From assembly GCA_937890835.1 (NCBI GenBank), contig CALADF010000003.1, positions 1 to 60,729 of the forward strand: a stretch of DNA of 60,729 nt, given 5' to 3'. A program made the position numbers and the translations under genes. The notes below the pieces were generated by a model. That model did not search any database, was not told the DNA's origin, and saw only the letters and a list, made by a program, of their open reading frames with translations. Below are positions 33,701 through 42,740 of the stretch, piece by piece (position 1 is the first letter of the stretch; each line of letters begins with the position of its first letter). The stretch is from an uncultured bacterium (GTDB taxonomy: Bacteria > Actinomycetota > Coriobacteriia > Coriobacteriales > Eggerthellaceae).

Positions 33701-34771
33701 TCAGCGCGCGTGGCGGGCGTGCGCCGGAGCGCCGGAGCGCTCGGCTTTCGCTCGGATCGCACTCGGGCGGGATGCTTCCGAAGAACGCGCGGATGAGTCG
33801 GGAGAAGCCGCTCTCGACGTCTGACGCTCCGTCTCGCGGGAAGGCGCGACACGAGTCGAGGACGTCCGAGCGCTTGCCGCCCCCTCTTCCGCAGAGCGCG
33901 ATTGAGCCATGGCGGCCTGCCTACGACGTTCGGCCATGCGCTGCTGACGGGCGGCGCGCTCGGCCGCGCGGCGAGCCTCCTCGGAGGCAGCGCGTTCGCC
34001 CGAGGGAGATGCGTCGGCAGATGCGCCCGACGCGGAGCGGGCGAGCGCGCCGGCGTCAGAGCACGCCGATCCGACGTGCGCGGCGGCCCGAGTCGCATCA
34101 ACGTGCGAGCGGGACGCATCGGCGGCACGGTCGACGCGATCGGCACAGTCGACCCTGTCGGAAGAGGCGTGCGCTCCCTGTCCGTCGAAGCTCTGCCGGC
34201 GTGCAACCGCCTCCGATGGCCGCGCACCGGCAACATGAGGAGATTGCAGGGTTCTATCTGCACCGCGGGGAATCGAGGGACCCTCGCGACGAGAGCGAAC
34301 CCGCGCGCCGGCGTTGCGGCCCGCCCCGCCGGAAGCGGAAAAGGCGGGAGACGATGAGGGGTCGGGCGCAGGATGCGCCTGCGGCTGCGCAGGTCGCGCG
34401 GCGAATCCGCGCTGCGCATCGCGCGTCGAACCGGGGTGCGGTCCCGCCTCCTGCGCAGGTCGAGCCGGATTCGCAGCCGCAACGGCAGCGCCGGGCGCCG
34501 AACCCCGCTGCGGTCGAGGCTGCGGCGCGCCGCCTCCCGATTGCGGATGCTGACGCGAATGCGGCGCGGCATATCCGCGAGAAGCCGCCCTCCGCCCGAT
34601 GACCATCTGCATCTCCGCGACCTTGCGACGTTCGGTCTCCAATCCGTCGACCACACCGCGCATTCTTCGATCGATCGTGACAATCCAGGCGACCAGGAGC
34701 ACGATCGCGACGGCAAGCACGATGAGCCCGAAGGTCACAAGCGCGAACGGGGATGTGATGAACTCGGCCAA
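33701..34771 (-). CDS. Membrane-anchored Ala/Arg/Ser-rich protein
   Basis: Uncharacterised, 356 residues. One N-terminal membrane helix (TFGLIVLAVAIVLLVAWIVTI, residues 13-33) is followed by a short charged helix (DRRMRGVVDGLETERRKVAEMQ). About 290 residues of low-complexity Ala, Arg, Ser, Pro and Gln sequence then follow, without predicted fold. Residues 260-300 (EEARRAAERAARQQRMAERR) may form a coiled coil. The start is a TTG at 34771 preceded 7 bases upstream by GAGGTG; no ATG in frame would keep the helix. The high positive charge suggests contact with nucleic acid or an acidic surface polymer, which is inference. Confidence 0.65.
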   Translation of the reverse strand: MAEFITSPFALVTFGLIVLAVAIVLLVAWIVTIDRRMRGVVDGLETERRKVAEMQMVIGRRAASRGYAAPHSRQHPQSGGGAPQPRPQRGSAPGAAVAAANPARPAQEAGPHPGSTRDAQRGFAARPAQPQAHPAPDPSSSPAFSASGGAGRNAGARVRSRREGPSIPRGADRTLQSPHVAGARPSEAVARRQSFDGQGAHASSDRVDCADRVDRAADASRSHVDATRAAAHVGSACSDAGALARSASGASADASPSGERAASEEARRAAERAARQQRMAERRRQAAMAQSRSAEEGAASARTSSTRVAPSRETERQTSRAASPDSSARSSEASRPSAIRAKAERSGAPAHARHAR

Positions 34772-34897
34772 CTATATGCACCTCGAAAAATAGACGAACG
34801 TTTTTTGATCATATCGAAGTGGTTTTGAGTTGTCCACGACCGAATGAAGCCGTTGCCGAATTATCGCCCGAAGGCGGAGTCGCCGAAGCGCTTCGGT

Positions 34898-36253
34898 TTA
34901 CTCTCCCGCACCTTCGAGCATGGTGTCTTTCTTCACCGCGCAATCGGGGAATCGCAGCGTGATGCTCGTCCCCTCCCCCAGCTTGCTCTCCACCTTCATG
35001 TCGGCATTCGGCCCGAAGAAGCCCTTCATGCGATCGTGCACGTTCTTCACCGCGATGCCCATGCCCGTCGAAGACTCGGGATGCATGATGTTGTTACAGG
35101 TCTCCTCATCCATGCCCACGCCGTCATCGGCGACCACGACGATGATGTCGTCCCCATCCACTTCCGCCGAAATGTAGATGGTCAGCTTGCGATCCGAGGG
35201 GCGCGCATGGCGCACCGCGTTCTCGACAAGCGGCTGCACGATGAACGGGGGGACGAGCATGTCCTGCACATCGGGGTCGGTGCCGACGAACAAGCCGATG
35301 CTCTCCTCGCCGAAACGCGCGAGCTCGAATGAGAAATAACGCATGGTCTGCTCGATCTCACGCGAGAGCATGATGCGGTCGGACGAGTCCTCGAGCGTGC
35401 GCCGGTAGAACACGGCGAAATCACGCAAAAGCGTACGCGCCTTCGTAGGGTCCGTGCGAATGAGCGAGGCGATGGTGTTGATGGTGTTGAACAGAAAATG
35501 CGGGTTGATCTGGCTCTGAAGCATCTTCAACTCCATCGAGGTGGCGAGCTTGCGCTGCCGCTCCATCTCGGTTGCCGCCATCTGCGTGGAAAGCAGCTTG
35601 CCGAACCCCTGGGCGATCGACTTCTGCGTTTCGGTGATCTTCTTCGCGCTGTGATAGTAGAATTTCAGCGTCCCCTCGATGGAGTTGCCCACCGTGATGG
35701 GAACGACGATGGCGGCCTGGATGGTGGTGGCGTCTTGGGGGAAGCCGATGTCCTCGCTGCAGTACAGCACGCGAATCGACCCGTCGGCGATGGTGTCGTG
35801 CGTCGCCTGAGTGCGAATGTCGCTACCCACGGGGTTATCCGCCTCCTGAAACCCCGCGTAACCGAGAACCTGCTCGGTGTCGGTGATGGCCACGGCGATG
35901 GCGGCGGTGCTCGGCAGGAGCAGCTCGCAGATATCCTGCGCCGCCTGCGAGGTCAAGCCATCCTGCATGAGATCGAGCGTGGAGCTGGACAGCTGCAGCA
36001 TGGCGTCGGATTGCCGGGCGCGCACCGAATCGGGATCCATCAGCAGGCGAATGGCCAGCGTGAGGGAAAGCGTGAAGGCAAGGCCCGCGACGATCATCGT
36101 GACCACGTTGACGTCGGGAGACACCGCCGTTCCGATGAGGACGATGGCCGACAGGGCGGCGATGGCCAAAGCCAGAATCTCCATGTTGAAGAAACGCGGC
36201 TGCTTGCGGCGCCCCTCGTGCACGGCGTGTATGGTATCGATAGTCTCTTGCAT
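34898..36253 (-). CDS. LytS-type sensor histidine kinase
   Basis: 451 residues. Two membrane helices (MEILALAIAALSAIVLIGTA, VTMIVAGLAFTLSLTLAIRL) precede a GAF-like sensor domain (about 110-240). The catalytic part is of the His_kinase/LytS type: the acceptor His lies in MLQSQINPHFLFNTINTIAS (about residue 255), and the N and G boxes are PLVENAVRHA and ADDGVGMDEE. Such kinases pair with LytTR regulators; the one at 9783-10496 is the candidate, although it is 24 kb away. There is no Shine-Dalgarno sequence, and a TATACT element 7 bases before the ATG suggests a leaderless mRNA. Confidence 0.92.
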   Translation of the reverse strand: MQETIDTIHAVHEGRRKQPRFFNMEILALAIAALSAIVLIGTAVSPDVNVVTMIVAGLAFTLSLTLAIRLLMDPDSVRARQSDAMLQLSSSTLDLMQDGLTSQAAQDICELLLPSTAAIAVAITDTEQVLGYAGFQEADNPVGSDIRTQATHDTIADGSIRVLYCSEDIGFPQDATTIQAAIVVPITVGNSIEGTLKFYYHSAKKITETQKSIAQGFGKLLSTQMAATEMERQRKLATSMELKMLQSQINPHFLFNTINTIASLIRTDPTKARTLLRDFAVFYRRTLEDSSDRIMLSREIEQTMRYFSFELARFGEESIGLFVGTDPDVQDMLVPPFIVQPLVENAVRHARPSDRKLTIYISAEVDGDDIIVVVADDGVGMDEETCNNIMHPESSTGMGIAVKNVHDRMKGFFGPNADMKVESKLGEGTSITLRFPDCAVKKDTMLEGAGE

Positions 36254-36260
36254 GCGGCTC

Positions 36261-36266
36261 AGTATA
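36261..36266 (-). promoter_or_regulatory. -10 element of the LytS-type kinase gene, leaderless arrangement
   Basis: TGATATACT (extended -10) ends 7 bases before the ATG at 36253. Transcription should begin at the start codon. Confidence 0.55.
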
Positions 36267-36271
36267 TCATC

Positions 36272-37219
36272 CTAGCCAAGCAATCCCGTTTGATTGACGA
36301 CAAGCAACACAGCCGCAACGAACAGTAAGCCCCCGAATATAAAACGCAGCGTACGCTCGGGCACCCACGAGACCAGCTTCGCGCCGAGCGCGGCTCCCGG
36401 AATGGAGCCTACCGCCACCGCGATGCCGACCACCCAGTTCACGTTGCCGAGAAAGGCCTGGTACACCACGCCCGGCACGGCGAGGATCATGACTGCGATG
36501 AGCGAGGTACCCGAGGTGAGCCTCATGGGCGTGTGGATGAACTGGAGCATGAGGGGAACCATCAAAAACCCGCCGCCCACGCCGACGTACCCGGAGGCCA
36601 AGCCGGCGACGAGCCCGATGAGAGCGCCGCAGGCCAACTGCTTCGCCGACATGGAGACGGGCCGCTGCGCCTCGGGCGCGGACGCGGGTTCTCCGGAGGC
36701 GGTCGCGCATGCAGAACCCGCCGGAGAAGAAGCCGCCGCGGCGCCCCTCGTCACGCCGCCGCGTGATGCCGCCGCCCGCCTCTCGGCGCGGCGAGCGCGA
36801 GCCGCGCGCACGTTCGCCCTGAACGCGCCCTTCTCGGGCGCCGGAAGCTTGAACGCCTTCCGCAGCATGGTGCAAGCCGAATACGCGATGATGATCGCGG
36901 CGGCCAGCATGATCATCCAGCCCTCGGAACGCGAAGCGAGCCACACGCCCAACGGCGACGTGACGGCACCGCCAAGGCCCGCAGCCAACCCGAGAGCGGG
37001 GACGCACGTCTTGTTCCGCAAGTGAGATATCGCACCCGAAACGGACGTGGGGATGATGGTGAACAACGACGTCGCAGTGCAGGCGATCGAGTCCATCAGG
37101 TAGCCGAGCTTGAACGTCGGCACCAATATGGTGCCGCCGCCTATGCCCAAAAGCCCCGACAGCACGCCCACGACCAAACCGACCGCGATAGACCCGATAG
37201 CGAGAAAAAACAAGTCCAT
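36272..37219 (-). CDS. TauE/SafE-family anion permease
   Basis: Predicted inner-membrane exporter or importer of sulfur-containing or other organic anions, 315 residues. Two homologous halves start with the family glycine motif: GVLSGLLGIGGGTILVPTF (residues 18-36) and GLVAGLASGYVGVGGGFLMV (about 200-220). Eight helices are expected. Between the halves a basic, Arg/Ala-rich cytosolic loop of about 65 residues is longer than usual. The ATG has only a weak ribosome binding site. Substrate cannot be told from sequence; neighbours (a LytS-type kinase downstream, a glycosyltransferase upstream) give no hint. Confidence 0.88.
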   Translation of the reverse strand: MDLFFLAIGSIAVGLVVGVLSGLLGIGGGTILVPTFKLGYLMDSIACTATSLFTIIPTSVSGAISHLRNKTCVPALGLAAGLGGAVTSPLGVWLASRSEGWMIMLAAAIIIAYSACTMLRKAFKLPAPEKGAFRANVRAARARRAERRAAASRGGVTRGAAAASSPAGSACATASGEPASAPEAQRPVSMSAKQLACGALIGLVAGLASGYVGVGGGFLMVPLMLQFIHTPMRLTSGTSLIAVMILAVPGVVYQAFLGNVNWVVGIAVAVGSIPGAALGAKLVSWVPERTLRFIFGGLLFVAAVLLVVNQTGLLG

Positions 37220-37234
37220 AGTCCGATCACTCGG

Positions 37235-38542
37235 CTATTCCGCGATGTTGAGACGAATCTCGCACGTCATGCCGGGATCGATCGTCGGGCGAGAAACCGC
37301 GGATGAGGAAGACGCGTCCGAGGAAGAAGGCCGGTCGCAGCGATCGGCACCGCCCACGCACGAGCGGACAAGCGCCGTGGTGAGAATCTTGTCGCTATCG
37401 AGGCGCGACATGGCTTCGGGCCACACGTACTGAAATTCGAAGTACTTCGAGCAGTTCTGCTCCGCGTACGCCGAGGCCTCGCCCGCCGCCGCTTTCGCCG
37501 CGCGGCGGTACGCCTTCTTGTCGGGACGTCCGAGGCTGCGCAGAAACGCCGTGCGGCGAATGCGCCCGACCAGGCCGGGCTCCAAAAACGGCCCGGGGTA
37601 CGGCTCGAGCGACTGGGGCTTGACCTGCTGAAGGTCGATGAGCGCGCGGCTGTACTCGAGCTTGCGGTACTCGTAGATCCAGCGGAAGATGTCCTGACGG
37701 AAGCGATCGCCCTCGCTTTGCGTCTTGGGCGGGAGGTGCCGCAGCACCCATTTGTTATCGAACCAGATATCGGACCCGTACATGCGCAGGTTGAGCATGT
37801 AATCGAGATCCTCCCCGCGAGCGATCCACGGATCGAACGCGAGGCGCTTGAACGCCTCCTTGTGAACGGCGAGGCACCCGCCGCATACGTGGTTCGAACG
37901 GGAAAGCCGCGGGCCTTTCATCGCCGAGGAGATCCACTCGTTGAACGCCCGACCTTGCTGCCAAAAATGGTTATACCACTTGTCCTCCCACTTCGAGAGG
38001 TACGAGCCTTGTTCGTTGAGGTAGTAACCCGTTTTCGCCAAAATGGGAATGCCCTTCTTCGTGAGCTTTCCCAAGCCGTACATGGCGCGCTGCAGAAAGT
38101 GCGGGTCGTCGATGACCTCGTCGTCGTCGAGGAACACCACTGCATCGAACCCAAGCGTGTTGGCAACCACCAGGCCGAGGTTGCGCACGGCGCCGTATCC
38201 GGAAAGGCCGATCTCGGTGCGCAGGAGGCCGATGTTGAGCTGCTCCATGCGCTGGCGGACGAGCGCGAGCTCGGGCGCGCCCATCACGAGCGTGTTGATC
38301 TGAGGATGGGCGGCGGCGATGGTCTGAACCTTCTCCGCCGCCTGGTTCTCGATGCCCGCATCGGCCGCGACCAGCACGATGACCAGGCCGAGCCCCTCCA
38401 CCTTCTCAAGGGACGAGAGGCATCGTCCCAGCTCGCCCTGCTGGGCGATGGACGTCGTGTGGTCGTAGCCGGTTGTGACGGAGCGGCTATCCCGACGGCG
38501 CGAAGCCGATATGAAAGTCGGTATGATGACGACAGGGTTCAT
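37235..38542 (-). CDS. Glycosyltransferase family 2-like protein
   Basis: 435 residues. The GT-A fold is visible in PVVIIPTFIS at the N-terminus, GAVRNLGLVVA, and the metal/nucleotide-sugar motif AVVFLDDDEVIDD (about residue 140). A further acceptor-side motif ARGEDLDYMLNLRMYG (about residue 245) contains the ED pair. There is no membrane helix, so action at the cytosolic face is likely. Sugar donor and acceptor are unknown. The ATG at 38542 has AAAGGAG 4 bases away. The C-terminal 60 residues, with a Ser/Asp run, are atypical. It ends 15 bases before the TauE permease gene, suggesting one transcript. Confidence 0.85.
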   Translation of the reverse strand: MNPVVIIPTFISASRRRDSRSVTTGYDHTTSIAQQGELGRCLSSLEKVEGLGLVIVLVAADAGIENQAAEKVQTIAAAHPQINTLVMGAPELALVRQRMEQLNIGLLRTEIGLSGYGAVRNLGLVVANTLGFDAVVFLDDDEVIDDPHFLQRAMYGLGKLTKKGIPILAKTGYYLNEQGSYLSKWEDKWYNHFWQQGRAFNEWISSAMKGPRLSRSNHVCGGCLAVHKEAFKRLAFDPWIARGEDLDYMLNLRMYGSDIWFDNKWVLRHLPPKTQSEGDRFRQDIFRWIYEYRKLEYSRALIDLQQVKPQSLEPYPGPFLEPGLVGRIRRTAFLRSLGRPDKKAYRRAAKAAAGEASAYAEQNCSKYFEFQYVWPEAMSRLDSDKILTTALVRSCVGGADRCDRPSSSDASSSSAVSRPTIDPGMTCEIRLNIAE

Positions 38543-38653
38543 GCGTCTCCTTTCACTTCGGACGCACCGGCCCGAATTCACGATCGGCTCATTATTGTAC
38601 CCCCGTTCTCATGCAACGGGAGTCAGCCTTCGCCGCACGAACCCCGACGCCCC

Positions 38654-39286
38654 TTAAGCGCGCGTGCGCGACAGCACGCCGAAGCGCTTGAGAGCGGCGA
38701 GCAGGGGAAGCCCGAGCACGTACATGACGAGAGCCTCGCCGATACCGGTGGCCACCAAGCCGAACAGGTACATCGGCAGGTACAACCCGTCGAGCGCGAT
38801 GGTGGTGAAGGGGATGGTGTAGTAACCCAGGCCCTGCAGCAGAAGCGGCAGGTACGCGGGCACGATGACCGCGTTGGCGATAACCGGGCCGAGAACCGCC
38901 ACCTTCGGATGCTCGCGCAGCTTCCAGCAGATCAGCGCGCCGACCAACGTGGCGCAGCTTCCGAACACCACGTCGAGCAGACCCAAGGCGCCGGTGCCGC
39001 TGACGGCCATGTTGATGAGATTCGCGATGATGCAGCCGACCGTCAAACCGGGGACGGCGGCAGGCGTGAGCAAGGCAACGACGCAAACGGCTTCAGAGAT
39101 GCGGAACTGAACCGGCCCCCAGGCAAGACCCTGGAGCAACAACAATGCGATGAGCGTCGCGGCGGCGTACAGCGCGGCGATCATACCGGCTTGAGCGACG
39201 TAGGCGCTGCGCGGCATTCCGCAGATCGTGCCCGCACCGTGCGAGGCGGCGCGCGTCGCACGCGTGGCGTTTCGAGTAGTTCCCAT
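38654..39286 (-). CDS. QueT-type ECF transporter substrate-binding component
   Basis: Integral membrane protein of 210 residues matching the QueT family, the S-component thought to bring queuosine precursors into the cell. After a 30-residue basic N-terminus, about five to six helices follow, with AALYAAATLIALLLLQGLAW, GPVQFRISEAVCVVALLTP (the conserved FRISEA segment) and GLDVVFGSCATLVGAL-like sequence. The shared ECF ATPases are not nearby. The ATG at 39286 follows AGGAGG. The leader is about 150 bases, with a perfect inverted repeat close to the ribosome binding site. Confidence 0.82.
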   Translation of the reverse strand: MGTTRNATRATRAASHGAGTICGMPRSAYVAQAGMIAALYAAATLIALLLLQGLAWGPVQFRISEAVCVVALLTPAAVPGLTVGCIIANLINMAVSGTGALGLLDVVFGSCATLVGALICWKLREHPKVAVLGPVIANAVIVPAYLPLLLQGLGYYTIPFTTIALDGLYLPMYLFGLVATGIGEALVMYVLGLPLLAALKRFGVLSRTRA

Positions 39287-39332
39287 GATTCCTCCTGTCT
39301 CCACACGGCATGCGGGCGAAGACGCAAGGAGG

Positions 39333-39446
39333 CGACGCGCTGGCGCGTCGATCGTTCACTTGTTGTATCCGCTCGTCAACCGAGGGTAATGGGCAGCTGA
39401 TAATCTATGCCTGCAGGGCCCAACGATGCAGACACGCCGACGAAGT
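39333..39446 (-). promoter_or_regulatory. Promoter and structured leader of the QueT-type gene
   Basis: TATACT at about 39446 (minus strand) is a good -10. The 150-base leader includes CGACGCGC-CA-GCGCGTCG (39333-39350), a perfect inverted repeat 45-60 bases before the start. No preQ1-I or preQ1-II consensus could be recognised. Confidence 0.4.
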
Positions 39447-39499
39447 ATAGCAGATTAAGACGAGCGGGAGCTTCTGAGCGGGGAGCTTCGTCGCGCAAA

Positions 39500-40540
39500 T
39501 CATCGAGCGCGTTTTCCCGCAGGCTTCTTCGCAGCCTTCTTCGCGGAACGCTTCGGCGCGCGCTTGCCCGACGCCGGCTTCTCACGCTGCATCCAACGCG
39601 CCTGCTCGCGGCGCTCCTTGACGGTTTCGGTCTCCTGGCGCAGCGCTTGGTACGAGGCGAACCGCGCGGGTGCGATATCGCCGGCCTCCACGGCGGCGCG
39701 AACGGCGCAGCCGGGCTCTTTCTCGTGCTTGCAGTCGCGAAAGCGACATGACGCGGCAATCCGCTCGACGTCCGCGAACGCCGCCTCGATGCCCGCATCG
39801 GCGTCCCATAGCCCCAGACCGCGTACGCCCGGCATATCGACCACGCGGCCGCCGCCCGGCAAATCGATGATCTCGCGGCTCACCGTGGTGTGGCGGCCCT
39901 TGCCGTCACCCTCACGTACGGCGGCCGTTTTATGCACGTCGGAGCCGAGCAGAAGGTTCACCAAGCTCGACTTCCCCACGCCGGAGCGCCCGATGAGAAC
40001 GGCGGTGACGCCTGCCGGCATGAGCGCGCGAACCGCCTCGACCGAGGCGGGGTCGTCGACCGACATGACCAAGACGCCCACGTCGGCTCCCACGAGCGCG
40101 CGAACCTGATCGCGAACTTCTGACAGACGAGCCTCGTCGTCGACCAGGTCGGCCTTCGTCAAGACGACGGTCACCTCGGCACCCGTCTCGTAGGCGAGAA
40201 CGAGCTCGCGGTCGAGGCGGCGCATGTTCACCTCGCCGAGAGGCTGCGCCACGATGACCCTGTCGAAGTTCGCCGCCAGAACCTGCGGAAGAGCGCGCTC
40301 GGTCGGGTCTTTGCGCACCAGCTCGCGAACACGGGGGCGGATGCCCTCGATCGTGGCCTTGTCGTGCCCGTCGTGAAGACAGACGTCGACGCGATCGCCG
40401 ATGACGGCACGGTGCTGATCGCCCTTCACGAGCGCCGTCGCGTGCTCGCAACGCACCTGACGGCCGTCGTCGAGCCTCACCAGCGGAAAGCCGCGGTCCA
40501 GCTTGATTACCTCTCCCTCGATCACATCTAGCGGGCTCAT
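39500..40540 (-). CDS. rsgA: Ribosome small-subunit-dependent GTPase RsgA
   Basis: Circularly permuted GTPase of 346 residues that assists late maturation of the 30S subunit. Order: an OB-fold (1-80), then G4 (LTKADL), G5-like region, G1 (IGRSGVGKSSLVNLLLG), G3 (DMPGVRGLGL), then the zinc motif C-x7-CxHxxxxxC-type (CRFRDCKHEKEPGC). A Lys/Arg-rich C-terminal tail (about 25 residues) may bind rRNA. The ATG at 40540 shares one base with the TGA of the upstream OB-fold gene, so the two are coupled. Placement next to trkH is unusual. Confidence 0.96.
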   Translation of the reverse strand: MSPLDVIEGEVIKLDRGFPLVRLDDGRQVRCEHATALVKGDQHRAVIGDRVDVCLHDGHDKATIEGIRPRVRELVRKDPTERALPQVLAANFDRVIVAQPLGEVNMRRLDRELVLAYETGAEVTVVLTKADLVDDEARLSEVRDQVRALVGADVGVLVMSVDDPASVEAVRALMPAGVTAVLIGRSGVGKSSLVNLLLGSDVHKTAAVREGDGKGRHTTVSREIIDLPGGGRVVDMPGVRGLGLWDADAGIEAAFADVERIAASCRFRDCKHEKEPGCAVRAAVEAGDIAPARFASYQALRQETETVKERREQARWMQREKPASGKRAPKRSAKKAAKKPAGKRAR

Positions 40541-41220
40541 CAACGCCGACTCTCCCTCATTCGATAGAACGCAAAAACCAACGCGATGCCGACCACCACC
40601 ATCACGACGCCGGGGGCCATAGCCGCAGGATCGAACTCGTCGGGCTGCTCGAAACCCTTGGACACGACCGAGACGTGATCGGCGTGCAAATCGGACAAAC
40701 CCTCGTGGTCGCGGCACGCCAGGTTGAACGTCCCGCGAACCTGCAGCACCGTCCCCGTCTTGCCGTACGCACCATACGTATCGATAAGGTCGGCGGCGGA
40801 GCCGGACATGTACACGGAAACCGCCGCGCTCGACCCATCGACGGACTGCAGGAGGATCCAACAATGCCCATCATCGAATTCCGCACGAATGCGATCGCCC
40901 ACGACCTCGCCGGTGACCTGCACGGTCTGCTTGTCGAGATACGTGTCGGCGTTCTCCAGGTCGGAGATGGATGTTTCGTAGATGAACGAGCTGTCGGGCA
41001 GCTGCTGCGGGTTGATCAGGTTATCGGTCCCCGCGGTCTGGCCGTCGTCCGACTGGCCGGAGGCACCGGGGTCGCCCCCTGTCTTCTGCTCATCCGCCCA
41101 TGCGACAGCGGTCGATCCGGCTTGAGCCGCGGACGCGAGCACGACGGGCGCGAACACCGCGAAAACCGCCGCGAGCAGGCAAGCCGCGAGACCGGCGAGC
41201 GTTCTTCCTCGTGAGATCAT
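40540..41220 (-). CDS. Exported single-pass protein with OB-like domain
   Basis: 226 residues. An N-terminal signal peptide or anchor (TLAGLAACLLAAVFAVFAPVV) is followed by an acidic linker. A domain of about 100 residues (TVQVTGEVVGDRIRAE ... CWILLQSVDGSSAAVSVYMS ... GTVLQVRGTFNLACRDHEG) looks like an OB-type five-stranded barrel. A C-terminal membrane helix (GVVMVVVGIALVFAFY) and basic end complete it. Family not recognised. It overlaps trkH by 4 bases (ATGA) and rsgA by one, so it is embedded in that operon. Function unknown; a role with the TrkH channel is possible. Confidence 0.75.
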   Translation of the reverse strand: MISRGRTLAGLAACLLAAVFAVFAPVVLASAAQAGSTAVAWADEQKTGGDPGASGQSDDGQTAGTDNLINPQQLPDSSFIYETSISDLENADTYLDKQTVQVTGEVVGDRIRAEFDDGHCWILLQSVDGSSAAVSVYMSGSAADLIDTYGAYGKTGTVLQVRGTFNLACRDHEGLSDLHADHVSVVSKGFEQPDEFDPAAMAPGVVMVVVGIALVFAFYRMRESRR

Positions 41221-42737
41221 CGGCCCCCCAATTTCTTACGCGGGATCAACGTGGCCACGATCTCGACGATCAACGCAAGCAACGTGACGAATTCAAGACG
41301 GCCGACCCACATCTGGAAAATATAGAACAACTCAAGCGTCGCGGGCATGCCCGATGTCGCCAGACCCGTGATGATGCCGCCGTTCGACGTCATCGCGACT
41401 GATTCGAAGATCGCCTGGCTCGCATCGTAGCCGTGCGCGATGCCGACGAGCGCGCCGATGGCGTACGTGATAACGTAGAGGATGAACACGGTCATGGCCT
41501 CTTTCGCCACAACCGGCGTGAGAACGCGGCGGCCCACGTGGCTGTAAGAGACGACGACGCGCGCCGAATCGGGCGCGAGCGCTTCTTTAATCGTCGACAC
41601 GATGGACTTGAAGATGATGCCGACGCGGTAGAGCTTAATACCGCCCGAGGTTGATCCGGCGCCGCCGCCGACCGCCATGACCAGCGCGAGCGACAGAAAC
41701 GCGCCCGAGGTGAGCACCGTGGTGAGTTCGTTGGTGGTGATCACCTGAAAGCCCGTGGTGGAAAACGCCGAGATCACCATGAACAAACCGCGGCGCAACA
41801 ATGCGGGCAGGTCGGAGAACAGCGGACTCGCCGCGATAGACGCGGCGAACACGAACGTCATGACCGTGAGCCAGATCGCGACCGTGCGGGTCTCGATATC
41901 GCGGTGGAACATCTCGACGCGACCCTTCCACACCTCGGCGTACACCACGAAGCTGATGGAACCCAGCATCATGAGGACCATCAGCACAACCTCGATGGGG
42001 AACGAGTGATAGTAAAGGATCGATTGGCTCATCGGCGCGAAACCGCCGGTGACGAATCCCGAAATGGATATCCAAAGCGAATGGAGGAACGCGCGCACGG
42101 GCTCCATGCCGGCAAGCACGCACAGAACGGTAACGACGCCCGTCGCCGCGATGACGACGACGGCGGTGATGCGGGCGATGAACTGCGTGGTCTGAATGAC
42201 GTTAGGGACCACGTGCTCGTTTCGGCCCTCCGAGGTGAACAACGACGAGCCGGCACGTTTCCCGAACAACCCGATGGAAAGAGCCACGACGATGAGGCCG
42301 AGACCGCCGATGAGGTGCTCCATGAAACGGAACATGTTGTCGGCGTTCGACAGGTGATCGAGATCGACGATGATCGAGCCCCCCGTGGTGGTCAAGCCCG
42401 ACACGCCGTCGAACAGCGCATCGAGGTAGGATCCGTAATGCCCGGAGAAATACAGCGGAATGGACGCGAACAGCGCCAGCACGATCCACGAGAACCCCGT
42501 GACGGCAAGCGCCTGCTGGCGGTTGAGCCTGCCGGGTTCGATGCGCAGAAAGCGCAAGAGGGCGCCCGCGACCAAGGAGAAACCCGCGGCGAACAGATAA
42601 CGCGCCGCCGGCTCCCATTCCCCGAAAAACACCGCGGTCAAGAAGGGCACGACCATCGTGAGCGATGAGAACATGATGAGAACACCCAGGTAATGGCCGA
42701 TAACCCGCAGGTCGTACAGCGTGAAACGTTGCCACAT
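41217..42737 (-). CDS. trkH: TrkH-family potassium uptake protein
   Basis: Membrane subunit of a Trk/Ktr-type K+ channel, 506 residues. Four pore-like repeats are visible: DGVSGLTTTGGSII, ISGFVTGGFAPMS, ISAFSTTGFQVIT and SVAMTSNGGIITG, each with the selectivity-filter glycine. Additional helices flank them. The partner TrkA/KtrA, which gates the channel, is not in the window. It begins 3 bases after a 45-residue membrane peptide gene and overlaps the next gene by 4 bases. No Shine-Dalgarno sequence is evident, consistent with translational coupling. Confidence 0.95.
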   Translation of the reverse strand: MWQRFTLYDLRVIGHYLGVLIMFSSLTMVVPFLTAVFFGEWEPAARYLFAAGFSLVAGALLRFLRIEPGRLNRQQALAVTGFSWIVLALFASIPLYFSGHYGSYLDALFDGVSGLTTTGGSIIVDLDHLSNADNMFRFMEHLIGGLGLIVVALSIGLFGKRAGSSLFTSEGRNEHVVPNVIQTTQFIARITAVVVIAATGVVTVLCVLAGMEPVRAFLHSLWISISGFVTGGFAPMSQSILYYHSFPIEVVLMVLMMLGSISFVVYAEVWKGRVEMFHRDIETRTVAIWLTVMTFVFAASIAASPLFSDLPALLRRGLFMVISAFSTTGFQVITTNELTTVLTSGAFLSLALVMAVGGGAGSTSGGIKLYRVGIIFKSIVSTIKEALAPDSARVVVSYSHVGRRVLTPVVAKEAMTVFILYVITYAIGALVGIAHGYDASQAIFESVAMTSNGGIITGLATSGMPATLELFYIFQMWVGRLEFVTLLALIVEIVATLIPRKKLGGR

Positions 42738-42740
42738 GAG

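Noticed and set aside
33625..34602. Plus-strand Arg/Pro-rich frame opposite the membrane-anchored protein
   Set aside because: The minus-strand frame has a convincing membrane helix, a ribosome binding site and a terminator; the plus-strand frame has none.
39287..39446. preQ1 riboswitch upstream of the QueT-type gene
   Set aside because: No match to the class I or class II core could be found by eye; kept only as an uncharacterised leader.
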